DNA of 64,000 nucleotides, taken from Enterobacter chuandaensis (GTDB taxonomy: Bacteria; Pseudomonadota; Gammaproteobacteria; Enterobacterales; Enterobacteriaceae). Where the stretch lies: NCBI RefSeq assembly GCF_003594915.1, contig NZ_QZCS01000005.1, positions 62,001 through 126,000 on the forward strand, read 5' to 3'. The notes beneath the pieces are model-generated. The model saw only the letters and a list, made by a program, of their open reading frames with translations. It searched no databases and was not told the origin of the DNA. Numbering within the stretch: the first letter of the stretch is position 1; each line of letters opens with the position of its first letter. This document shows positions 20,194-28,539 of the stretch, piece after piece. Both the position numbers and the translations under genes were made by a program.

Positions 20194-21288
20194 ATGGGAT
20201 TCAAATGTGGTATCGTCGGTCTGCCAAACGTGGGCAAATCCACCCTGTTTAACGCGCTTACCAAAGCGGGTATCGAAGCGGCGAACTTCCCGTTCTGTAC
20301 CATCGAACCGAACACCGGCGTAGTGCCAATGCCGGACCCGCGTCTGGACCAGCTTGCGGAAATCGTGAAGCCGCAGCGCATTCTGCCAACCACCATGGAG
20401 TTCGTGGACATCGCGGGCCTGGTAAAAGGCGCCTCCAAAGGCGAAGGTCTGGGTAACCAGTTCCTGACCAACATTCGTGAAACCGAAGCGATCGGCCACG
20501 TTGTGCGCTGCTTCGAGAACGACAACATCATCCACGTAAACAACAAAGTGGATCCGGCTGATGACATCGACGTCATCAACACCGAACTGGCGCTCTCTGA
20601 CCTCGACACCTGCGAGCGCGCGATCCACCGCGTGCAGAAGAAAGCCAAAGGCGGCGACAAAGACGCGAAAGCTGAACTGGCTGCGCTGGAAAAATGTCTG
20701 CCACAGCTGGAAAACGCGGGCATGCTGCGCGCGCTGAAAAACCTGACTGAAGAAGACAAGGCAGCTATCAAATACCTCAGCTTCCTGACCCTGAAGCCAA
20801 CCATGTACATCGCCAACGTTAACGAAGACGGTTTCGAGAACAACCCATACCTGGACAAAGTTCGTGAAATCGCAGCGGCTGAAGGTTCTGTGGTTGTAGC
20901 CGTGTGCGCTGCCGTTGAATCCGACATCGCCGAGCTGGACGACGCTGACCGTGAAGAGTTCATGGCCGAGCTGGGTCTGGAAGAGCCGGGCCTGAACCGC
21001 GTGATCCGCGCGGGCTACGAGCTGCTGAACCTGCAGACCTACTTCACCGCTGGCGTGAAAGAAGTGCGTGCGTGGACCATCCCTGTGGGTGCGACTGCAC
21101 CTCAGGCGGCCGGTAAGATCCACACCGATTTTGAGAAAGGCTTTATTCGCGCGCAGACTATCGCGTTTGAAGACTTCATCACCTACAAGGGTGAGCAAGG
21201 CGCGAAAGAAGCAGGCAAGATGCGTGCGGAAGGGAAAGATTACATCGTTAAAGATGGCGATGTGATGAACTTCTTGTTTAACGTTTGA
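20194..21288 (+). CDS. ychF: Redox-regulated ATPase YchF (Obg family)
   Basis: A 364-residue cytosolic P-loop NTPase of the Obg/HAS clade. The G1 motif is GLPNVGKST, switch regions include [18 protein letters not shown], and the G4-like motif has the NVNE form associated with ATP rather than GTP preference. A C-terminal TGS domain ([14 protein letters not shown]) follows a coiled-coil insertion. In E. coli it binds ribosomes and modulates oxidative-stress responses. A TATAAT-like -10 at 20113-20118 may be its own promoter. A strong terminator follows, after which the T6SS region begins. Confidence 0.97.
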   Translation: MGFKCGIVGLPNVGKSTLFNALTKAGIEAANFPFCTIEPNTGVVPMPDPRLDQLAEIVKPQRILPTTMEFVDIAGLVKGASKGEGLGNQFLTNIRETEAIGHVVRCFENDNIIHVNNKVDPADDIDVINTELALSDLDTCERAIHRVQKKAKGGDKDAKAELAALEKCLPQLENAGMLRALKNLTEEDKAAIKYLSFLTLKPTMYIANVNEDGFENNPYLDKVREIAAAEGSVVVAVCAAVESDIAELDDADREEFMAELGLEEPGLNRVIRAGYELLNLQTYFTAGVKEVRAWTIPVGATAPQAAGKIHTDFEKGFIRAQTIAFEDFITYKGEQGAKEAGKMRAEGKDYIVKDGDVMNFLFNV

Positions 21289-21301
21289 TTGGTTTTGAAT
21301 G

Positions 21302-21332
21302 AAAAAAACCACGCTCTGGCGTGGTTTTTTTT
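21302..21332. terminator. Bidirectional terminator at the backbone/T6SS junction
   Basis: AACCACGC (21307-21314), loop TCTG, GCGTGGTT (21319-21326), with A-run and T-run on the two sides. It ends ychF and, in the other direction, the last gene of the T6SS-side transcript. Confidence 0.92.
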
Positions 21333-21344
21333 AAGTTAACGAAC

Positions 21345-21746
21345 TTATCCCCTCTTGCGCAGATAGAACTCCAGATATTTTTTAGGTCTATCCTGAAACG
21401 CACGCTCTTTGCCGTAGTTATAAGCATCGTTAAAATATTTATACGCTTCCTCGAATTGATTCAACTCATAACAGACCATGCCGAGATCGATTAAGGGTGC
21501 AGTGTCTATATCCGATCCACGTGTCCGTAATGTCGTCTCTCCCCATTTCTTCGCCTCAGCGTAATCCGCGAGATCAAAATATGCGCTGTATATGCAGTCA
21601 GAGATCCAGTTGGCGAGCTCCCATTCGAGCTTTGGCTCAGGAAGCGTTTGCCAGGCTTTTTGGTATTGCTCTAAAGCCTCGGCGTATTTTTGGTTGCCGT
21701 GTAACTCGTTTCCTTGTTCAATTGTATTTGTTATAGATATTTGCAT
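21345..21746 (-). CDS. TPR-like hypothetical protein next to the Rhs toxin tip
   Basis: A 133-residue cytosolic protein built of tetratricopeptide-like helical hairpins (GNQKYAEALEQYQKAWQ, FDLADYAEAKKWGETTL, NQFEEAYKYFNDAYNYG). I prefer the ATG at 21746, which has AAGGG seven bases upstream; an ATG six codons earlier (21764) lacks a ribosome-binding site. The DNA is AT-rich like the adjacent macro-domain gene. It is the last gene of the Rhs module, 89 bases after the macro gene. TPR proteins of this size often occur as immunity proteins in Rhs clusters, so an orphan or second immunity gene is plausible. I do not recognise a specific family. Confidence 0.7.
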   Translation of the reverse strand: MQISITNTIEQGNELHGNQKYAEALEQYQKAWQTLPEPKLEWELANWISDCIYSAYFDLADYAEAKKWGETTLRTRGSDIDTAPLIDLGMVCYELNQFEEAYKYFNDAYNYGKERAFQDRPKKYLEFYLRKRG

Positions 21747-21835
21747 ACTAAAGCCCTTATCCATTTAGATAAAAACACCCTTTCTTAAACAACAACCAAA
21801 TATAATAAAATGCATTGCTAAATTTTGATTGCAGA

Positions 21836-22624
21836 TTATAAAGTTATTACATTGCAATCAATCATCTTATAGCATATAGTTTTTAGTATTAATGCCTCTA
21901 TAACATTCCAATCACCTCCGCCGAGGCCTGCCCCTATTCTTGGCATTTGTATTGAAAGGCGGTGCACCAAAGCAAAGTCAGATAATTTTTCAAGACAAAC
22001 AGCCAAGGATGAATAACATACATATTGATTTTTGTCATTGATATTTTTCTTTATACCATCCTGCGCATACATATTAGCAATAAATATTTGTTCTTGCTCA
22101 TCAATCTTGACAAAATCAACCACCCCTAATTCTGGAATGTTATTTTCTTTGAAGCTACTGAGATAGTGTTTCTTTGCAGCAGGATATTTATTTGAAAGGG
22201 ACAGAACAAAACCTTTACCCCATTTCCCTTTATTATTCACAATATGAGCAATAACTGTGGATTTTTTCAAAGGTTCCACAGCATCTCCAGATAAGTAATT
22301 TATTCTCTTTTTTTCTTGCAATGAAGCCGTTGATCTTTCCCAGATTGTTTCAAATTCATCATTCGAAATTTCTTCGGCGTCACTTAAGTCAAGTTCGCTT
22401 TTCTTACCGTCATACAGCAGGAAACCAACTTTTTCATTTTTATCTAGCAAAGAGGAAGAAGCATAATAATCACCATCTATAATATTTATTTGTCGAGTGG
22501 CCACCTCTCCTATGAATTCATTGAGGATAATCCCTTCACCTGCAATAAAATCAACATTTCCTTTATAATATTTTTTCACCTCAACCACAACTCCTCCCAC
22601 TTTTAACAATTCTTTTAGAGACAT
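21836..22624 (-). CDS. Macro-domain protein, candidate immunity to the Rhs ADP-ribosyltransferase tip
   Basis: A 262-residue protein. The C-terminal part (about 108-262) is a macro domain of the ALC1/Poa1p/DarG-like type: VNNKGKWGKGF (129-139), then IANMYAQDG (182-190), then the phosphate loop MPRIGAGLGGGDWNVIE (227-243). Such domains bind ADP-ribose and often remove it from targets. The N-terminal ~100 residues are a beta-rich extension I do not recognise. The gene overlaps the 3' end of rhs by 44 bp if the ATG at 22624 is used. That ATG has no Shine-Dalgarno, whereas an in-frame GTG at 22588 has GGAGG four bases upstream and also overlaps the rhs stop, so translational coupling is likely. 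Because the rhs tip looks like an ADP-ribosyltransferase, reversal of its modification is the inferred role. AT-rich compared with the rhs core. Confidence 0.83.
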   Translation of the reverse strand: MSLKELLKVGGVVVEVKKYYKGNVDFIAGEGIILNEFIGEVATRQINIIDGDYYASSSLLDKNEKVGFLLYDGKKSELDLSDAEEISNDEFETIWERSTASLQEKKRINYLSGDAVEPLKKSTVIAHIVNNKGKWGKGFVLSLSNKYPAAKKHYLSSFKENNIPELGVVDFVKIDEQEQIFIANMYAQDGIKKNINDKNQYVCYSSLAVCLEKLSDFALVHRLSIQMPRIGAGLGGGDWNVIEALILKTICYKMIDCNVITL

Positions 22625-25600
22625 CGAGATCTTTTGTGTTTAAGATCAAAAATGTATTTTTCCGAGGTTCAATTACATCTAAGCCAGTAACATCTATTTC
22701 GACAAAATGGCTTATGCCTTTTAATTTCCTCGCGTCACCATATATATCAGCTGCTAATTGACCCAGAGACATTTTTCCAGTTCCTCCAACATCCTTGAGT
22801 GTTCGTCCGCCAATCATTTCAGGTCTGATATTAGTGAAGTATTGTCCATCCCCGAAGCGGGCGTGTATATCTCCTGATGAAGGTCTTATTACACCACTTT
22901 CCGTGATACCTTTCATCCCTTCTTCAGTCGTGTAGTGAATTAATGTTTTAGGCGTCAACCCCCACGGATCCACCCACCCCAGCGCATTCGGCGCATACTG
23001 GTAAAGGTTTATCCCCCCCGCCAGCCCTATCGGGTCCTGCTGCGTAAACCTTCCGCAGTCCGGGTCGTAATACCGGAACAGATTGTAGTGCAGCCCTGTC
23101 TCACGGTCCAGGTATTGCCCCTGCATGCGCAGGTTCTGAGAATATCCTGATACCTGCGTCTCGCTTTCCCGCAGCAGCTTGCCCCAGGCGCTGTTCACAC
23201 CTTCCCAGCGCACCTGCCCTTCGATATCCGTCATCCGCTCCGGCGTGCCGTTCGGCTGGCAGTGGAACCAGAAGATCTCCGGGGCATCTACGCCGTCAAT
23301 ACGCGCCAGCGGGTCATAGCTGTTCTGATCGCTGTAGACGTAGGTGAGCGGCACATCCCCGTGCACCTCCTGCAGTAGCCGGAACCCTTCCCAGACAAAC
23401 TGGGTGGTGACCGGCTTGCCGGTTGGCTGTCCGCCCAGTATCTGGCGTCGCGTTTTGCTGACGCGCCGACCGAGCGGATCGTAGCGGAAGCTGACCTGCG
23501 TCTGCGACCTGTTGCGATCCCGCGGCTGGCTGATGACCTCCGTCAGGCGGTGCTCACCGTCGTAGCGGTAGTGCCAGCGGGTCTGTCCGTTATCCTTCTC
23601 AACGGTGCGGCCGTGGATGTCATACCGCCAGCGAATGCCGTTCAGCTGCGTCAGGCGGTTGTGCGTGACCTTCTCAGCAGAACCTTCCAGCGGGTTACCG
23701 GCTGCATCCCAGCGCCACTGCTCCTGTCCGGGCAGCGTACCGTCCTGAACCAGCAGACGCCCGGCGCTGTCGTACTGCCAGCGGTACCAGCTGAACGGGT
23801 TATCGTCCCGCTCTTCCCGTACCAGGTTATTGCGGTAATCGTAATCCCAGCGGCGGGACCAGCGGCGCGGCGACGGGCGCTGGGCATTGCCGGTAAAGAC
23901 GTCACGGCGATGCAGGCGACCAAGACGATCGTACTCGCTGCGGGTGGTCAGCAGCCCCTGGGTGCGGCTGGTCTCGCGGTGAAGCTCGTCGCGGGTAAAA
24001 TCAGAGACCGACAGCTTATCGAGGGCGATGCTGAGCAGATGCCCGCTGCCGTAGTAGAACTGCTTCAGCTCGCGGCCATCGGGCAGCGTGACGGAGGTGC
24101 GGTTGCCCAGCGCGTCATACTCCCACGCCAGCTCTCCGTGCTCACCCGTTTCGCGCGTGACGCGACCAAGCGCGTCATACTCAAAGGCAAGCTCCTGCTC
24201 TGCCTCAGTGGTCCAGGCGTCGGCTGAAAGCGCCGGGTGCAGCCCAATCCGGCTTAACAGCCCGGACGGAGTGTAGTGGTAGCGGGTCTGGCCTTCCGGC
24301 GTGGTGCGGGCGACCAGCTGGCCGCTCGCGCTCCAGGCGAAGGCGTGGGTGATGGCCTCCGGATGACCGGCGGCGAACGTGCGCGCTATCGTGCGTCCGC
24401 AGGCGTCGTAGCGGTACTGTGAGGCCACGCCATCGAGCCCTATCTCTTCCAGCAGCAGCGAGTCCGCGCCCCAGCGGAACTGGTACGCTTCGCCGTTTTC
24501 GTTTTCCAGGGCAATCAGACGCCCGCGGCTGTCCCAGCGGCGGTGAACCTCTTCGCCCTGGGTATTGCGCGTGGCGATTAAGCGCCCGACCTCATCGTAT
24601 CTGAACTCACTTTCTTTTCCGTCGGCGCCAGCATGCTTCACCGGCAGGCCACGTTCGTTCCATTTGAGCGATTCCGTCCAGCCTTCCGGGCGATCGAGCT
24701 GCACAGGACGCCCCGCGGCGTCGTAGCGGTAACGCGTCTCTTCACCGTCGGCGCTAATCTCTGCCACCAGCCAGCCCAGCGGGTGATAGCGATAGCGGGT
24801 AATACGCCCCGAACAGTCCGTCGCCCGCACAATCTGTCCGGCCTCGTTGTACTCCTGGTAGCGGCTGTTTCCGGCGGCATCGACCTCCTCAACAACCTGC
24901 CCAAACTCGTCCCGGCGCAGCAGCGTCGTCTGCCCCATCGGGTCCACCACGCGCTTCAGACCGTGGTGTTCGTCGTACCAGAAGCGGGTGGCGCTGCCGT
25001 CGGCTTCGATAATGGCCGAGGGAAGCGCGCGGTGTTCCAGCCAGGCGGTGGTGCGGACATTGCCGTCGGCGTCGATTTCCTGAACCCGGTTGCCCATTTC
25101 GTCGTAGACGAAGGTGACGGCATTGCCGAGCGGATCGATGCGACGCGTCAGAAGCTCGTTGTCATCCCACTCGTAGCGCCAGTTTTCACCGCGCTCGTCA
25201 ACATAGCGGATAATCAGATTTTGCGCGTTCCAGTAGTGGCGGCGCGTCTGACCGTCATAGTGCTCGACGGTCGTCAGCCCGGCGGCTAAATCGTAGCTAA
25301 AGCGGCAGCCGTCGCCGGTACTGGTGCGGTTTTCCACCACGCGCCAGTGGTCGAACTGTTTCCAGCGGTATTCGCTCTCCAGACCGCCCGGCATGCGGTG
25401 CCAGACCATCAGCCCGTGCTCGTTATAGCGGTATTCACGCGTCACCACGCCGGAGGCATCCGTCGCGCTCGCAAGCTGGCCGCGCGCGTCGTAGCCCCAC
25501 TGCATCAGCGGCCATGTCTGGTTGCCGTCGAAATGGCTGGCAGCGGTAACGCGCTGCGGGAAACGTGCATCCTCATAGCGCAGGGTGACGTCGATTGCCC

Positions 25601-26939
25601 GCGGCTCGTCGTGCAGACCGACCAGCCTGCCGTGCTCGTCCCACTCCGTCAGCAGCGCGTTGCCGTATTCATCGCTGAGGGAGGCCAGACGCAGGATGGA
25701 TGGATTCGCCCGGGTCGGTTTATACAGACGCCACACCGCGCCGTCGTCGTCTGCAATTGCCACGTCGCCGCTCTCATTGCGGCGGATAATAATGCCTTCG
25801 CTGATGCTGTAAAATGCGCGGTCGACAGGCGGCAGCTCGAAGCTCAGCTCGCGCCCGGTTTCGTCAAACCAGGTGGCATTGTTTTCTTCCAGCGTCAGAT
25901 AGCTGTCAAAGGTGGTTGCCCAGCCCAGACCGAACAGTCCTTCGCGGGTTGTCAGGCTGTTGTAGCTGCGCTGCCAGCGAAGCGGGAAGCGCCCCGGCAG
26001 CGAGAAATCGAGTTCGTCGTCGTCATTCAGCACCTTCACGCCGGTGGCGGCGTGAACCGGGTGCGAGGAGCCAAAAACGGCATTCACCGCCATATCGGCC
26101 AGCATCCCGCCGCCCGCCGCCGCCAGCGCACAGGGCATGTTTTTGAGAATTTTGCCCGGACGCCCGCGCAGCAGGGAAAGCGCAATCATCCCCAGCGCCA
26201 GGCCCGGCGTTTTACCGCTTTTGATATCGCGGACCGTGAGCGTCTCCCCGCCGATGATCACGTTCGGGGAGACGTCGTCGGAAACGGTACCTTCACAGGT
26301 GGTGCGATCTTTCGCGCGAACCGCGGGCTGCCCGTTGATAAAGACGCTTTTAGAACCTTCCGCCAGATACTGCGGCCCGGAGTGCTTTTCGCACGCCACC
26401 TTGTCTTCTTCCAGCGGTGAGGTTCCCGCGGCGGCAGAGGCCACGCTCGGCTGCCACATTTCGCTGCCAAACTGTCCGGCGGCGGAAAGCAGCATGCCCG
26501 CGTAATCGGCAAAGCTGCCCGGCGACTGCGGCTCAGGGGACGGCGTATCGGCGGGCGTCAGCGTGCCTGCCGCGCGCGCGGCAGGGATTGCGTTGGTCAG
26601 AACGTTATTCGAACCGGTAGTGATTTTGCCCGCAGGCGACGGCGGGAAAAGCGCGTTGCCTAACCCTTCCGCGGCGTTGCTGATATCGTCGGTGATCCCC
26701 GCCACGTTCGCCAGCACGCCACCGATAATTCCGCTTAACAGACAGCTGGATCCAATCGCCGCCACGCCTGCAGCTGCTGCCCCCGCCCCCAGCAATGGCG
26801 CCGCTACGGTTGCTGCTGCGCCTACCGCCGCACCGATCACCGCATAGGCGGCACCTTCCGCCACAATGCTGGTGATGTCAGCAAAAATGCTGGAGTGAAT
26901 AATCTCGTCGCCCTTACGAGCCGCGTTGTTATCGCTCAT
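22581..26939 (-). CDS. T6SS Rhs effector: prePAAR-TM-PAAR, YD-repeat core, HYD1-type ADP-ribosyltransferase tip
   Basis: A 1452-residue polymorphic toxin. A prePAAR motif AARKGDEIIH (6-15) fits AARxxDxxxH exactly. Two hydrophobic segments follow (about 25-80), then a PAAR domain (about 180-245: HSGPQYLAEGSKSVFINGQPA). The RHS/YD-repeat shell runs from about 300 to 1320 and ends with the conserved RFTQQDPIGLAGGINLYQYA and DPWGL (1324-1328), after which the tip is released by self-cleavage in related Rhs proteins. The 124-residue tip (1329-1452) begins LIHYTTEEGMKGITESG and has RFGDGQYFTNI and HFVEIDVTGLDVI. This is the pattern of the HYD1-signature ADP-ribosyltransferase family. The AT-rich base composition starts exactly at the tip. 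An EagR chaperone gene lies three bases upstream and a macro-domain gene overlaps the end. Victim target unknown. Confidence 0.93.
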   Translation of the reverse strand: MSDNNAARKGDEIIHSSIFADITSIVAEGAAYAVIGAAVGAAATVAAPLLGAGAAAAGVAAIGSSCLLSGIIGGVLANVAGITDDISNAAEGLGNALFPPSPAGKITTGSNNVLTNAIPAARAAGTLTPADTPSPEPQSPGSFADYAGMLLSAAGQFGSEMWQPSVASAAAGTSPLEEDKVACEKHSGPQYLAEGSKSVFINGQPAVRAKDRTTCEGTVSDDVSPNVIIGGETLTVRDIKSGKTPGLALGMIALSLLRGRPGKILKNMPCALAAAGGGMLADMAVNAVFGSSHPVHAATGVKVLNDDDELDFSLPGRFPLRWQRSYNSLTTREGLFGLGWATTFDSYLTLEENNATWFDETGRELSFELPPVDRAFYSISEGIIIRRNESGDVAIADDDGAVWRLYKPTRANPSILRLASLSDEYGNALLTEWDEHGRLVGLHDEPRAIDVTLRYEDARFPQRVTAASHFDGNQTWPLMQWGYDARGQLASATDASGVVTREYRYNEHGLMVWHRMPGGLESEYRWKQFDHWRVVENRTSTGDGCRFSYDLAAGLTTVEHYDGQTRRHYWNAQNLIIRYVDERGENWRYEWDDNELLTRRIDPLGNAVTFVYDEMGNRVQEIDADGNVRTTAWLEHRALPSAIIEADGSATRFWYDEHHGLKRVVDPMGQTTLLRRDEFGQVVEEVDAAGNSRYQEYNEAGQIVRATDCSGRITRYRYHPLGWLVAEISADGEETRYRYDAAGRPVQLDRPEGWTESLKWNERGLPVKHAGADGKESEFRYDEVGRLIATRNTQGEEVHRRWDSRGRLIALENENGEAYQFRWGADSLLLEEIGLDGVASQYRYDACGRTIARTFAAGHPEAITHAFAWSASGQLVARTTPEGQTRYHYTPSGLLSRIGLHPALSADAWTTEAEQELAFEYDALGRVTRETGEHGELAWEYDALGNRTSVTLPDGRELKQFYYGSGHLLSIALDKLSVSDFTRDELHRETSRTQGLLTTRSEYDRLGRLHRRDVFTGNAQRPSPRRWSRRWDYDYRNNLVREERDDNPFSWYRWQYDSAGRLLVQDGTLPGQEQWRWDAAGNPLEGSAEKVTHNRLTQLNGIRWRYDIHGRTVEKDNGQTRWHYRYDGEHRLTEVISQPRDRNRSQTQVSFRYDPLGRRVSKTRRQILGGQPTGKPVTTQFVWEGFRLLQEVHGDVPLTYVYSDQNSYDPLARIDGVDAPEIFWFHCQPNGTPERMTDIEGQVRWEGVNSAWGKLLRESETQVSGYSQNLRMQGQYLDRETGLHYNLFRYYDPDCGRFTQQDPIGLAGGINLYQYAPNALGWVDPWGLTPKTLIHYTTEEGMKGITESGVIRPSSGDIHARFGDGQYFTNIRPEMIGGRTLKDVGGTGKMSLGQLAADIYGDARKLKGISHFVEIDVTGLDVIEPRKNTFLILNTKDLDVSKRIVKSGRSCG

Positions 26940-26942
26940 GCC

Positions 26943-27383
26943 TTACACATTCCGGTTGTCGTTTAGCGTCAGACTCTGCTTAAGCGCGCTCCAGCGCACC
27001 TCGTCCTCTTCGGTGAATGCTCTGAGTGCCGAGAGGGTAAAAATCATCAATACCGGTTTGCCCGGCGTCTGCACGACCAGCTGTTTTTGCCACAGGCGCT
27101 GCCCGTTACGGTCAAACGTCGTCTCAACTTCCAGCCCGTTAATTTTTCCGTCAGGCCCGGCCTTTACGTTCCGGAATTCACTCTGGGCAATTTCGCCCAT
27201 CTGAGGACGCAGCACATCCCACTGGCGGTGAAACTCTTGTTCGTAGTCGCTGCCGTCCGGGATAACGCCGCGGCTGACCACCACGGACAGCCCGCTTTCG
27301 TCATCGCGAATAATGTTCATGCTGTTATCCTGCCAGGCAGCAGGAAATAGGGAAAACGAACCTTCCTGGAGGGTGTATTTCAT
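26943..27383 (-). CDS. eagR: EagR-type chaperone (DUF1795/DcrB-like) for the Rhs effector
   Basis: A 146-residue cytosolic adaptor. The DUF1795 pattern is visible: the N-terminal FSLFPAAWQDNSMNII, the central YEQEFHRQWDVLRPQM, then VETTFDRNGQRLWQKQLVVQ. EagR proteins shield the N-terminal transmembrane segments of prePAAR Rhs effectors and help load them on VgrG. The Rhs downstream has exactly such a prePAAR-TM region and starts three bases after this stop. I chose the ATG at 27383; an upstream in-frame reading to 27434 would add an unrelated hydrophobic stretch. Confidence 0.9.
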   Translation of the reverse strand: MKYTLQEGSFSLFPAAWQDNSMNIIRDDESGLSVVVSRGVIPDGSDYEQEFHRQWDVLRPQMGEIAQSEFRNVKAGPDGKINGLEVETTFDRNGQRLWQKQLVVQTPGKPVLMIFTLSALRAFTEEDEVRWSALKQSLTLNDNRNV

Positions 27384-27459
27384 AAGTGAACTCGGGATGA
27401 TTAATATGATGAGAAACAAAAGAGGCCAATCCATGCTGGCCCTTTGGCTGGCTTTTTTG

Positions 27460-28536
27460 TTATTTAAGCCACTGGCCTGACTGTTCGACTAAAACATGGC
27501 TGCCTTTACTGACAACCAATTTCACGGGTGCATACGTCACGGTATAAGCGATCTCGCCATTCTTGTACGTTGAGCCGATTATTTTACCTGCGGAGTCGCG
27601 CAACGTTTTTCCCATTAAGGAGATCGTACTGTTATCGCTTTTGCGCACGCCGAGATAAACCATCTGGTCACATTCGCTCTCGAAATGGCCGCACTTGTTT
27701 ATAAGAGAAATAACGAACTTTTCGGTGTCTAGTTTTCTGGATTCAGCGTGTTGAACCGAAGCGGCTTTACGTAACGTATATCGCAGCGGAGCATAGTAAT
27801 TTCCTTTTTGAGGAGGAGTAACTAAACGCCATTCCATTTCACGCCCCTTTATTTCCAGAACAGCCCGTCCACCTACGCCGCCAAACGATGAGTTGAACTC
27901 AACGCTGGCACGATTGCCTGCGATCGTACCGCTAAGATTACGCTCATCATCTTCCGGGCAATCAATGCGGTTTCCTTTCTGGGAAATATAGCAATAAGAA
28001 CCGGTGATACGGTTGTCTGATTCAGCTAACCGCAGGGTTAACGTCGAGTCGTTCTCGGATTCGCCAACCCAGTCCCCGTCAAACGCGAGTTTTGATTGGC
28101 CGAACGTTGCAAAATGCATCGTATTGAATCTGACGGCCCATTGCTGAATATCGGCATGAATAACCGGGCTATTCTCTGAAGACTGGTAATGAATAACGTC
28201 CGACGTCGGAACCACCCAGGCTGAAAAGATTTTGCCGTCAGGATTGATGACCATCGCGGATGCATTCTCCTGATAGAGATCTTTTAGCCAGCCTTCAACA
28301 AACAATCCGCCGCCTGTGGTGGTATGCGGTTCACCGAAGACATCAAAGTTATCAATAAAGGTCTGGTAATGATTTCCCAGCGTTTTCCTGAGATTGTCTG
28401 TCACTTCGCTGTCGTTAACAATGTGACTGACCGTGTCGAGCTTGTTGTATTGGGATAATTCAAGCGCTATTGACGTTTCAACGCCCCCTGTCAATAAAGC
28501 GGTGAACAATACAACTGCCATATATTTCTTGGTCAT
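27460..28536 (-). CDS. Exported hypothetical protein in the vgrG-rhs interval
   Basis: A 358-residue protein with an N-terminal signal peptide (KKYMAVVLFTALLTGGVETSIA) and no further membrane segments, so probably periplasmic. The middle (about 150-260) has a lipocalin-like or beta-barrel-like run (FDGDWVGESENDSTLTLRLA, then ITGSYCYISQKGNRIDCPEDD) with a likely disulfide between the two Cys. I do not recognise a family. It starts three bases after the preceding exported gene, so the two are probably co-translated. AT-rich relative to vgrG. Placed after an effector VgrG, it could be an immunity protein to a periplasm-acting toxin, but no cognate toxin is evident for it specifically. Confidence 0.75.
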   Translation of the reverse strand: MTKKYMAVVLFTALLTGGVETSIALELSQYNKLDTVSHIVNDSEVTDNLRKTLGNHYQTFIDNFDVFGEPHTTTGGGLFVEGWLKDLYQENASAMVINPDGKIFSAWVVPTSDVIHYQSSENSPVIHADIQQWAVRFNTMHFATFGQSKLAFDGDWVGESENDSTLTLRLAESDNRITGSYCYISQKGNRIDCPEDDERNLSGTIAGNRASVEFNSSFGGVGGRAVLEIKGREMEWRLVTPPQKGNYYAPLRYTLRKAASVQHAESRKLDTEKFVISLINKCGHFESECDQMVYLGVRKSDNSTISLMGKTLRDSAGKIIGSTYKNGEIAYTVTYAPVKLVVSKGSHVLVEQSGQWLK

Positions 28537-28539
28537 AAA

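Noticed and set aside
21302..21345. Genomic-island attachment site at the ychF/T6SS junction
   Set aside because: No tRNA, integrase or flanking direct repeat is visible at either end of the T6SS region; the junction is a simple terminator.
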